64,000 bases of DNA. Origin: Saksenaea vasiformis B4078 (Eukaryota > Mucoromycota > Mucoromycetes > Mucorales > Saksenaeaceae). The stretch covers positions 62,001 through 126,000 of the forward strand of contig JNDT01002360.1 in NCBI GenBank assembly GCA_000697055.1. The letters run 5' to 3'. The notes beneath the pieces are model-generated. The model was given only the letters and a program-made list of their open reading frames with translations. It was not told the origin of the DNA and did not search any database. Of this stretch, positions 21,255 to 31,103 are shown piece by piece (position 1 is the first letter of the stretch; every line of letters begins with the position of its first letter). A program made the translations under genes and the position numbers.

Positions 21255-21850
21255 GCTACACCCACCCCAGCGGCGCACCCCACAAATGACGTCAATACAA
21301 CCAGCCAATCATTTTATTTTCTTACCTTCCGGACGCCGTGGCGTTCCCGTTCCTTCCGGAAACAGCAAAGTCCGGACCCGACGGATGGGCTGGATGACAG
21401 GTCCCTAACTGCCGTACCATTAGAAATGGTTGGGGAGTCCCAGCCAGGTTTACACCCAACATCCGAAATTTGGCTGAACCAATATGTGAGCTCCAAGGAG
21501 TCCCACATTGTTCAGTGGATCTAATGAAAGAAAAGTCAGACTTTTGTTGAAAAACAAAAAAAAAGGAGGAAGAAAGGAGGATACTTACGAAGAGATACTG
21601 GCTGGAACTGAACGGCTTGCAGAGACCCAACAAACTTGGGTCACAACTTGATTGCATGCCCCTACAAGCCGTTATGATGTACTAAAATAAGAGCTGTGGT
21701 TAACTGCTTCTTCATATAAAAGCATACGTTCCTTTCAAGTTTTTTGTGTTACATGATTTCTGTGTAATGATCGCTGCATGGATGAATAACCTTGGGTCAC
21801 TTGAAAAGAAGAAGTACGTAATCTTACGCCACGTGGAGGAGAGTAAATAC
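21255..21850 (+). repeat. Dispersed repeat family R1, copy B
   Basis: The second copy of the element at 14155-14800, same orientation, starting ~100 bases upstream of the aspartate-semialdehyde dehydrogenase start. Shared blocks are 'CACAAATGACGTCAATA', 'CCAATCAT', 'CCTTCCGGACGCCGT', 'CAGAGACCCAACAAAC', 'CTGTGTAATGATCGCTGCATG' and 'GGGTCACTTGAAAAGAAG'. The middle is diverged and the two copies have no shared open frame. Limits are approximate. Confidence 0.6.
21287..21309. promoter_or_regulatory. CRE-like palindrome plus CCAAT box upstream of aspartate-semialdehyde dehydrogenase
   Basis: TGACGTCA at 21287-21294 and CCAAT at 21305-21309 lie about 135-155 bases upstream of the start codon. The spacing between them equals that in copy A, so the module moved with the repeat. 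Regulation by a bZIP factor and a CCAAT-binding complex is inferred, not shown. Confidence 0.45.
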
Positions 21851-22509
21851 TCTACTTTTTGAAGTAGTTTTAATGATTATGGATGGCATCCTGGTCACAA
21901 ATACCTTGTCAAATAAGCATTGTGCCTTTTGGGATGTTACCGCCACGTGCGTCTTTTCATGGATGCCTTTGAATGCACTGTATCAGAGGACAGAGTAAGT
22001 AAATATTGCGCACCCTCTGATAAATATATTTGCTTGTAAATGATGAAGGAAAGGGCGAAAGGAAGAAGTGCCAGGGACCGGAATAAGGAAAAATTCTTTT
22101 AAGACGTCACCACTCTGATCTGTCCATACTGTCGTGCACGCTGTACGTACATAGATTGCAGATGCAGGAATAGAATTGGAAGCGTTCAGACATTTGTGAC
22201 CAAGCGTCGACGTTTCGTTAACATGATCTACAGATAAGCTTGCAATCTTCATCGAGAGTGTAGTGTTTGTACTTTTTCGTAAGAAGCATCGATTCGAAAG
22301 AAAAAAGAACAACGTACAAAATATAAAAACTGCGATCTGTATCGCTGGTACCATTAAATACGAATATGATATGTATAGGCTTCCCATGTCCTAAGTGCTG
22401 CCAAAAAGGTATGACCGTTTAGGCTTGAACAACGTTGAAAAATAACGATATATGACTGTGGTTCCGACCTGTTGATCAGTCCCTTTTCTTACTTTCTTTC
22501 CTGCTTATT
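21851..22509. other. Spacer with an unidentified minus-strand frame
   Basis: A 134-codon frame on the minus strand (22387-21983) has an N-terminal hydrophobic segment ('IQIAVFIFCTLFFFL') and then 'ASAIYVRTACTTVW'. A related piece ('GSAIYVRTVYGSS') can be read on the minus strand at about 27430-27470. This suggests a repeated, decayed coding element. It was not identified. Confidence 0.3.
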
Positions 22510-23306
22510 TCAGAGATGTCCACATTATATCACAAGACAACCAAAAGGGCCGAAAAAGGGAACGACGCAGAGAGCAGTCAGAAGGGCAACTTCCTGATGA
22601 GTCTGTGATAATAGCCTACGGAGATGCAGATATCAAAGCTGGCTACAAAGGCCATGCACCGGTGCCTGTAAAAGTCGGTTTAACCGTCTTCCGTAAACAA
22701 ATACGATTAACTGGGAACGTAAACAATAGAAGTTCCGAAAGTATGTGGCCAAGGAGGCCCTTGTCATCCTAGTGGATCAATTTAACACGAGCAAAGTCTG
22801 CTCTTCTTGCGACTTGGTCACAAGCCAGCACCGTGAACAAACGACTTGCTGTCCGCACAGGTACACTCCCTTTATATTATACATTCGGTTATTCACAACG
22901 TCTTACAGAACCAAATCGAAGAGATTGCAAGGAGATCGTTGGCGACGATACTGTCTGCAACAAAACAGCGACGCAATTGTTCACCGGACGTCGCTGTGCC
23001 AAGAAAGGCGACCCGTCCGTAAGTATTGCTGCTTACTGTATTTAAATATGAAACTCTCGCTCTTATAGCTCTGAGCGACTATCGGAGCGAGGAATACCCT
23101 CTGAAAGATTGTAGCAACCATGTTCAACCTCTGGTTAGCTTATGATAACCAAGCGATTGTTGCTGACGTCTACATCGTTTCAGGTGTGGAATCATGATGT
23201 TAACACCAGCTGTAACATGCGACGAATACTAACTTCGTATATAGAAACTGACGGGGATGAGGCTTCAAGACCTGCAGCTCTCCGGCGTCCCAACAATCGC
23301 CGATGA
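22510..23306 (+). pseudogene. Fanzor (eukaryotic TnpB-like nuclease) relic, C-terminal half
   Basis: The plus strand reads, across at least one frameshift and stops, 'VIIAYGDADIKAGYKGHAPV' (from 22605), 'LVDQFNTSKVCSSCD' (22770-22813) and then, after a broken stretch, 'VWNHDVNTSCNM' (23184-23219). It closes with 'RPAALRRP' just before TGA at 23304. This order, a 'TSK.CS.C' zinc-ribbon half followed by 'WNRDVNAARN'-like RuvC-III with its catalytic Asp, is the C-terminal signature of TnpB/Fanzor RNA-guided nucleases. The second zinc pair is obscured by frame damage. The N-terminal half of a similar protein lies on the opposite strand at 23440-25873. Confidence 0.65.
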
Positions 23307-23439
23307 TTATAATAACGACAAAAATAGCGTAAGCACGAGTAGGATCATAGTGTATTTCATGGTGGTAATAAAGAATAGCGAGAAATAAAGATAATGAAAG
23401 TCAGAAGAGCGAATCAGCAAAACGTGAAGGCTTCTATTC

Positions 23440-25873
23440 TAGCGGTGTCGTGCTAGTCTGGTTGCAAGCGTTGATAATGTACTTTCTCTTGCTGAGTGAA
23501 GCATTCGGCGCGTCTCTCGATGTCTGAACGTGGTATTGAAGCCATGTAATCTTTTGAATCGGAAAATAAGTCAGAACGTAGCTTGGACCTTCACTATTAT
23601 ATACCTGTCGTGTATCACACTTAAAGTTCCAATGTATAATAGGAATTCTCTTACTGATGCTACCGTCGGTGGCGCATTGCCCAAAGCTTCGTATATTCGT
23701 TCCATATTCGCTTTATTTCTGACGTTTAGTTCACGCTGTTGTGCCCAAGGAAACATCGAGCGAGATCTGCCGAAGTTTTGAATAAAAAGCACAACCCTGT
23801 TTCACTTAACTGATAGTGGGAGTTTGTGATCGACAAGGGATTGTGATCGCGATCATTGGTACTCACTGCTGTGATTAAAGATCTGATGCCTACATGGTGC
23901 ATCTTCAGCGTTTTATCTGGAGTTGTCGACAGCGTCCCTGGATCTACTCCTGCGACTGTTGTTCGTTGAAGCCGCTCGGCTGTCAGCCCGGAAGGGTCTT
24001 TTTGCAGGTGATACATGCCTCGAACTTGATTACTGAGATCCATTTCTCGTGGCAAGCGGTTAAACTCTCGCCGCGACGAAGGATATCTCTCTGCGTGATA
24101 TTAATTTACTGGTAAAGTCAGGTATGAACTTACCCGGCCTGCGCTGATCAAACTGTACAGAAACAGATGCACCATTTGTCTGCAGATAATAAGCAAACTC
24201 CATTAACCTATTCGGCTGACGCTCTATAAGACACCAAACGCATGCACATTAATACTATAATAATATCGTTGTTTGCCTACCGTTTTGTCATCTCCATCTG
24301 TTCCTTTTTACGTAGTCGAGGTCGAACAGCTCTTCCCAAATCTGTTCTTTATACACAGGGTCCCTGCAATTTCGTTCATATCAGTACTGTGATATCAATG
24401 TCTGATTATCCTGCTTAAGTAACAAATTAGTCCTGCCCGTCTATATTTTTTTTCTCTTACCATTAAGCGTTCAGGAACAGGCCGGTGCTTCTCATAGGCA
24501 TTTCACAAGATATAATAGAGCACACGGTTTGTTATCGGAAAGTATCCGATCTGGTGGTTGGCGATGGGAAGTAGTGACCAGCGCTTTCCGTTGTACTACA
24601 CGGAGAACGGGTGTAGCTTGTAAATGTACCGCAACACTTTCGGCACCCAGATATCTTGGGAGATATCCTTCTCGATATTATCTGGAACGACATTACCCAT
24701 GTTTTCTTGGGAGAGTTGCCGTTGATTGCTGTTGAAAAAGAAGAAAAAGAAGATGAAATGAAATACTTTTCCATATGTACCTGGAAAGTAAAAGTGCTTT
24801 TCACTCAACATACTTGTAAAAAGTTACTATGACACGACGCTCGGGTAACTCCGGCCAGTCACTTTGCGTGAGCTGGCGCCCGGAAACGATCCATCTTATG
24901 GCTTGATCCGCTAAATTGTGCACCAATTAAAAAAATGAGTGATCGTTACTTCAAGTTGGTTAAAAACGACAACGCACCAAGAGTCGCGATGCCCGCAGGG
25001 AGTCTACCGCCGTTTCTCAACTTCAGTGTGTCGAAGAACGCTTTCCATACGTATCGTATGTACGTGACAACGTTGCACTTTAAAGGTTGCACGACATCTA
25101 ATGAAGGAAATTGACAACACTTTCACCATCACTATTCTGACTTGTAACTTACTTGTCACGACAGCTGTATGGAGGAGATCCCGTTCTACACTGAGGACGC
25201 GAGAATCGCCCGAAAGCGCATACAGAGCTAGTATAAGGATACATTAACGACAGAAACATCAGTACTCAACTGCCATTTGTGCGTACCTTCTCCCGTGAAA
25301 GGGTTCTTTCGGAACGGTTCATACATTGTACTGAACGTCCTATACAGCTCATTTTTCCATTCTTGTATGTATGAAGTAAATACGGGTTAATAAGATCCCG
25401 TAAGAAAGAGTGATGCTTCTTTGTGCAAACGAACGCGGATTCCTCCTCTCTTGAATGATATGGTAGGAAAAATATACCGTATCCGTTTGTTCCATAAGGG
25501 ACTCATGATTTGCAGTTAACGTAAATGCGAATGTCCAAAACTCCTCTGCAGAATAACGAGGAGGTCCTGGTCAGATGTGTCGCGCTCTAGGAGCACTCGG
25601 ACGTGTAAATTAGCTGGGCTTATTGTGTCCCTTCTTCTTATGTGATATTGCTCTGCAGTCATTCGAATATCATTCTACCCTAAAAGTTTAAAAAGAGGGG
25701 TATTTCCATGATAGCAAAACGCGTACCTGAAGATATTTGAACGGTTCAAGCAAGAAGTGCCGCATGTTCCCTTTAACGGTTACGCGGTGCTTCGGGTCGT
25801 TGGTCCGAGGGATGATATCCTGTCGGTACCTTGTTCTCTGACGTTGGGTTGGTTGTTCGTAAACTTCTTGCAT
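23440..25873 (-). pseudogene. Fanzor (eukaryotic TnpB-like nuclease) relic, intron-containing N-terminal half
   Basis: The minus strand can be read from an ATG at 25873 through several exon-like blocks with plausible GT..AG joints. A basic N-terminus ends 'GNMRHFLLEPFKYLQ'. Then come a block at 25680-25560 ('HVRVLLERDTSDQDLLV'), blocks at 25370-24840, and 'YNGKRWSLLPI' at about 24600. 'RLMEFAYYLQTNGASVSV' (24220-24150) precedes the RuvC-I motif 'TTVAGVDPGTLS' (about 23965-23925). A helical block about 23790-23580 contains 'ANMERIYEALGNAPPTVASV'. A stop (24607) before 'YNGKRW' and a frameshift near 23770 are present. The reading ends near 23440, and the expected RuvC-II/III part is missing on this strand but is found inverted at 22510-23306. 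Exon limits are approximate. Confidence 0.6.
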
Positions 25874-26292
25874 GCGTGATAAAGGGAAATGCTTAAGTGA
25901 CTGTACGAGTGGAAAAGAAAAAGGGAAACGGTGAAGTGAGTGTACGAATGAAAAAGAAATTATTTCATTGATGAGATGAATAACCTCACAGAGGAAATGT
26001 TTCAGACAACGAGATGTGATGGGTGTAAGTGGAAGACCGATCTCCTTTTTTGTCTTCGACAGTCCTCAACAATGTCTCCGGATCACCTGTGAAATTATGG
26101 AATACAATCTGCTGTATCAGGCTTCGATTATGGTATTTGAGTGAGTTAGTCAAAGGGAAACAGATAAGATCCTTCGAAAATGTTTGGTGCCTTTATTTCA
26201 TTGAGTTTGTCTGCCTATTTATATTTGTTGTCTTTTCAGGATTCAGTTTTAAGTGAATGTTCTTCTCAGTGATAGGTATTTATGATAGTAAG

Positions 26293-26480
26293 TACAGTGA
26301 TCGCTCGATATAACAATATTCGATATAGCGATATAGCGATATTCCTGATATCATGATATTTTTTCTTTGGAACAGAATCGGTAGTCTCTATATATTGCAT
26401 GTCTGCTTAAACGATATTCTCGATATAGTGATGAATTTACTTTTCCACCGAGGGTATAGTTTTATCGAGCGACCACTGTA
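26293..26480. mobile_element. 184-bp pogo-like MITE with TA target duplication
   Basis: The element runs 26295-26478 and is flanked by TA on both sides. The left end 'CAGTGATCGCTCGATATAAC' and the reverse complement of the right end 'CAGTGGTCGCTCGATAAAAC' match at 18 of 20 positions. Ends starting CAGTG and insertion at TA are typical of pogo/Tigger-type Tc1-mariner elements. The interior is AT-rich with repeated GATATAGCGATAT units and has no coding capacity, so it is non-autonomous. Confidence 0.8.
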
Positions 26481-26574
26481 CCACTGTACTGTAGTAGCAG
26501 TGCCATCCTCAGTGAAGTCTAAGCCTTGCATCTTTCCTCGTTCTGCAAATTCTCTTTTCGCAAAGCTATGACCA

Positions 26575-27150
26575 GGTCAGAATCCCTCGTTGCAAAGAAG
26601 CTTTTCCAGCTTTTTCAGAATTATACCGAGTTTACTGACTAAATGCCTATTCAATGGTGATTCTGAGATAACTAAGTCTTCAAATGTTTCACATAAGCTC
26701 CTTTTATATCAGTCAGGATAGCAGAGGGATTTCTGTCAATGTAATCTGCAAAAAGCTGGGAATGAGTTCCGGTCAGTTTGTCATAACAACTAGCACGAGG
26801 CTTTCTCTGAACACCGTTAGACATCCTTCTTCATCCCGGTTGTACGTTTTGATATAATGTTGAGTGGTTGGGATATCTATACCTGTAATAAGTGGTGCTT
26901 CCTTTGCTGTTCTAACTTCTTTCTCATGAGATACACATGGCCTACTTGGAAAGCGGACAAAGTCTGTTAACCTTTCATATTCAGTATCACCAGCAAATAA
27001 TAAGGCGTCTGCCAATGTACACATCCGCATACAACTATCGTTTACATGACTACCTCCTTCCCATCATCTTTCAGTCAAAACGGCTGGATTTGAACGAGAA
27101 AGTTCCACCCACCCATTTTGCGTATCGTCCTCAGACATATCAACATCCAG
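26575..27150 (-). pseudogene. Tc1/mariner-like transposase relic (N-terminal DNA-binding part)
   Basis: The minus strand from about 27150 down reads 'MSEDDTQNGW', then 'YNRDEEGCLTVFRESLVLV', 'LTGTHSQLFADYIDRNPSAI' and 'RHLVSKLGIILKKLEKL' in shifting frames. The pattern of a helical block with 'F.DYID.NP.A.L.DI', followed by 'S...L.RHL..KL....KKLEK', recalls the helix-turn-helix part of fungal Tc1-like DDE transposases. The DDE catalytic core is not seen; the position where it should follow is occupied by the MITE. Frameshifts and stops show that it is inactive. The identification is from pattern memory, so moderate. Confidence 0.45.
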
Positions 27151-27289
27151 TTAGGTGATATCATCTACATTCAGTGGAGTGCCTTCAGCCTCCATGTGGT
27201 CACATAAGTCGTTCATATCGAAGCAAGTAAAATATGAGTTTGCACAAAAACAACGCAAAACTCTGGTTACTGGCACAAAATTCATTTCT

Positions 27290-28240
27290 CATTCTGTTGT
27301 AGAAGGTATCTGACACTTTTTTTGCAAGCAATTTTTCTTAGGGACCATACCACTCCCGACTCTGGAAAGAAAATACATTATTTGCCACGCCTCGTTCGTG
27401 ATCTTCCGTTTCTTTACTGACGCTGCTGCCATACACAGTACGTACATAAATCGCAGATCCTCGCACCTTGTCAGATAAGATGCATCACTTAAGCCTTAAA
27501 CTACGTCATTTTTGGGGTGTGGGGCGCGCCAGTGAGGTGCGTGTAGCCAAATCTTGGTCATTCTGAGCAACCTTTCATCATTGGCCATCAAAGCCACTGC
27601 AGTGATGCGATTTCAACAACGGAAGCCCTGCTTGTTCCACATATCCGGTAGAGAATTGGAGAAGAAACGATACGAACCGAGAACATAGTTAATGAAATCG
27701 GAGTAGGATAGGCAGAATTGGGCGAGCAAATAGACCAAAATGGATGTGGACAAGATAAGGAAGTTGATAAATACACCCAACAGGGCACACCACTATGGAA
27801 ACTCCACTACGAGACGCGATCTCGATTAGGCCCTGTACTTCGTCCGTTTTTGAAATAATTGCTCAGTATGTGGATAAAAAAGGTGCATGCATCTATCTTG
27901 GGCTCAACATGTCAGATACTGCTGAATAAACTTCACTCATCCATTTCTTTGTGTATGACTTTTTTCCTTAGTTGTCCCAATTCTGTTCCCCTTTCTTGTA
28001 CTATGTTTTCCCCCTCTTTTTCAATTTTTTCTTTGAGATTATTCCAAATATCGATGGTCCAAACCTGTAGCATGTATGAAATCAGAGACAAACACGCTTT
28101 ATAAAATATATTTGTTTCATCTGGAGCCTCGCCATACAGACCCGAGAACTGCAGACTTGAAACATTTCATGCACACTGTGACTGAACCACGGTGGCATGA
28201 ATTTCTAACAACTGACTGAACACTTTTACCCATTCAAATT
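27290..28240. other. Degenerate sequence, possibly further transposon debris
   Basis: Two protein-like pieces can be read: plus strand 27715-27855 ('VDKYTQQGTPLWKLHYE') and minus strand 28060-27925 ('WTIDIWNNLKEKIEKEGE'). Neither has a start or a recognisable domain. No complete gene was found. Confidence 0.3.
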
Positions 28241-29339
28241 ATGGCTTGGGCTTGCACAGGTAATCTTGAGAGTAAAGAACCCATTCTCTCATCCAATCAC
28301 ATATTCAGGAATGTCAAATGTTGAACTCGTTGAGAATCTTCATCGTGCTGGCATCATTTCTGCCACACGTGTGATTAATGCTATGAAAGCTATCGACAGG
28401 TGAGCACCATCCATTGATGGAGCATGACGTTAAATCATTGGGAACAGAAAGGACTACTGCCCTCATTATCCGTATGAGGACTCTCCTCAATCCATAGGAT
28501 ATAACGCAACCATCTCCGCTCCGTGAGCAGTTCCTAAAGCCTATTTGGTTTTTCTTCTGACAGGACTTTCTCGTAGCCACATGCATGGTTATGCACTGGA
28601 AAAATTAAATGATTATCTTAAGCCAGGCATGAAAGGCAAGCCTATGGTTATTGTACCAAAATACATTACCTAACGAAAGATACGTATCCGGTGTACAGCC
28701 TTGGACGTAGGATCAGGCTCGGGTTACCTTGTAGGATGTATGGCGGAAATGGTATAACACGTGCCCGCGGTCAAACAAAGAATCTAATATATCCTTGTTT
28801 TAGGTTGGTCCAGAAGGTCAAGCAGTAGGCATCGAGCATATCAGCGAGCTGGTCGAGATATCAAAGCGCAACGTGAGCAAAAACCATTCCGACTGGATCG
28901 AATCTGGGCGAGTCAAACTCGTCACAGGCGACGGGCGTAAAGGCTACCCAGAGTGTGCTCCCTACGACTGCATGTAAATAATAACAATTCCGTTTAATCC
29001 AGAATGAATGAGATGGACTTTTTTTTTCTATATTTTAGTCATGTAGGTGCGGCAGCGTCAAAGACTCCCAGAGAATTGATAGATCAGCTGAAAGCGCCTG
29101 GACGGTAAAGACAAAGCCAAGCAAAGATGATCATGGACTAATTAATATGTAGCCTATTTGTACCAGTTGGTACAATGTCGCAATCGATCATGCTGATTGA
29201 TAAAAAGGAAGATGGATCAATTGAGGAGAAGAAATGGCTCGGGGTTATGGTACGACAAAGGCGTTTGAGGAAAGAAATACTTACAATTCTTGATTAGTAC
29301 GTGCCATTGACAGACGAGGATAAACAGCGAGAATACTGA
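28241..29339 (+). CDS. pcm1: Protein-L-isoaspartate O-methyltransferase
   Basis: The nine-exon model is 28241-28259, 28309-28399, 28448-28522, 28577-28635, 28699-28751, 28804-28973, 29039-29104, 29153-29249 and 29298-29339, giving 223 aa, the normal size. The enzyme methylates isoaspartyl residues in aged proteins with S-adenosylmethionine, starting their repair. The protein shows 'YEDSPQSIGYNATISAPHMH' (substrate-binding start), motif I 'ALDVGSGSGYL', 'GPEGQAVGIEHI', 'VKLVTGDGRKGYPE' and 'PYDCIHVGAAA'. Intron 4 uses a GC donor (GCAAGC at 28636) with a normal AG acceptor; it is required to join '..KPGMK' to 'ALDVGSG'. AATAAA occurs at about 29394, ~50 bases after the stop. Very confident in family; splice sites were hand placed. 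Confidence 0.93.
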
Positions 29340-29566
29340 AATGATGCAAAATTACTGTTGCTTATCGTCACTGTTTCATTCCATATATGAGCAATAAAAT
29401 AGTTTAGTTAGTCTCATAACGGCATCTTCGGGATCTATTCCTTCCCATAGGCTCACCAAAAGGCAAATTACTATAGATATGGACATTTATATGATCTTTT
29501 TGAACAGTTCTACCTATTTTATATGAAGTCCTTGCACAAAAAAAATTGAGAAATAAGTTTTAACGT

Positions 29567-30146
29567 ATGATCGAGCAGTTAAAGCTTTCCCAGCATTTGA
29601 GCAACTCCATTGAGGAAAGCAAGGTAGCGCTTATTTGACTTTTCTCATTCTGCTCTTTTTAATTTTCCTTCTACGGAGGCCTGCTCCTTTTCGACCAAAG
29701 CTCAATCACAATGCCTACAAGTCCAACTCATTGCTAGCGAATAGGATGCCCTTGAATCATGGCCTGCCGAGGAGAAACTAAACGACCACTTCAAGACTGG
29801 ATGGTGCTATACTGATGAATCACTGAGAATATTGCGCACCTTCCCTTCGCCCACCCTTCCAAATGGACCGCTTGGTCATCCCTCTGGTCGGAATTCTTCT
29901 CCACCATTCCCGCAATCCCGTCCATCGAAGCTGCCCCTTTTCTCATTACGTTTATCTCCGGCCTCGCCTACTATTACGAGTGGTCAGGTTGTGAAATGTA
30001 TTCTAGAATTCCTGTTGCGTTGCCACTGGAGGCCATTTTTAGATGAAGTCCCGTTTTTGGTCGACACTGTTCGCCCCGTTGCTTTCCGATCGAGCCGTGG
30101 ATACATTCGTTCTATCCAACTTTCCCTTCCTCCTCCTCTAACTTAG
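29567..30146 (+). CDS. Possible two-exon gene of unknown function
   Basis: An ATG at 29567 opens 19 codons ('MIEQLKLSQHLSNSIEESK') to a GT donor at 29624. The frame resumes after an AG at 29744 with 'DALESWPAEEKLNDHFKTG' and stays open to TAG at 30144. After about residue 60 the sequence becomes Pro/Ser-rich and could equally be out of frame: another frame is also open there and reads 'AHPSKWTAWSSLWSEFF', so a frameshift or missed intron near 29840 is possible. No domain is recognised. It may be a real gene, a pseudogene or chance. Confidence 0.3.
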
Positions 30147-31103
30147 CCACAGATCACCAATAGCTTAGCCTTCCCTGATTTCGTTCCTCACGTGTAGTTG
30201 TGTGCACCTGACACGCACTGGCGCTTGGTCATCGGTAACCCTCCTTTCGCCTGAGATACCGTCAACCGGAAGACCCTCTCTCTGGCAACGGGCTTTGTGG
30301 ATGAGAAATCCTTGGACTTCCTCGGCTAGGTTACATCCTCTTCCCTTTCCCCTTTTATCATCTCTCATCCCTCCCTCGCAACCTTCTCCACTCGTAGTAT
30401 AGTATAGTTTCAACCGACTTTGTCAAACACGTCCCTTCCATTGAACACGTAACCTAAATAAACGGCGCATCGCCGCCATTACAAAAGTTATTATAAAGAA
30501 ATGATCGAAATTATTCTTTGAAGGTATATCTGATTTCAGCAAACCGAATTTCGGTTTGCGTAGACCTTAATCGATTGATATTGTATTGCACGATCGGACA
30601 TTGTCAGTAGTTATACTCTACGAGATCTATCGTCAAACTCGTAATACGCAGAAAGTTGTGAAGATATCGCCAGCCGAAAAGAAAGCATCGGATGACTAAG
30701 CATTTCAAGTTATGCTACAACTGACATATAATGATTACTACATATAACAGAAAGCTATCAGTCATTTAAGAGTGGATAAGAACGTTCGTATAGATCTATG
30801 CTATGCTTTGAGTACAACTTGACAGCTTACTATCCATGTCAGAGCTCAATCCTTAAAAACTGATTGGTATAGGTACCAGCAAAAGTAAAATTCCTTTTTT
30901 ATATCTCATTCACAAATGTTTTTACACATGTATACCTTGTATAATGTTTTCACATAACGGCTACAACGCGCTGCCCGGAACTCTACAAAGGCACAGCGGA
31001 GTACCAATTCGCATCAAAGCTGTCTCAACAGCCACGCCCAACCCAGCAGATCTGTGGTTAAAAATTTCTTCTTTCTTTTTTTCTACTTCGTCTGTGAGAG
31101 ACG
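30147..31103. other. Intergenic and promoter of the Zn2Cys6 gene
   Basis: C/T-rich to about 30410, then AT-rich with no supported frame. A T-rich tract (about 31065-31085) lies just before the regulator's start codon. Confidence 0.35.

Noticed and set aside
22833..23045. Cys-containing 70-codon frame as a separate secreted peptide
   Set aside because: It lies inside the Fanzor C-terminal relic, where frames are disturbed, and lacks a signal peptide.
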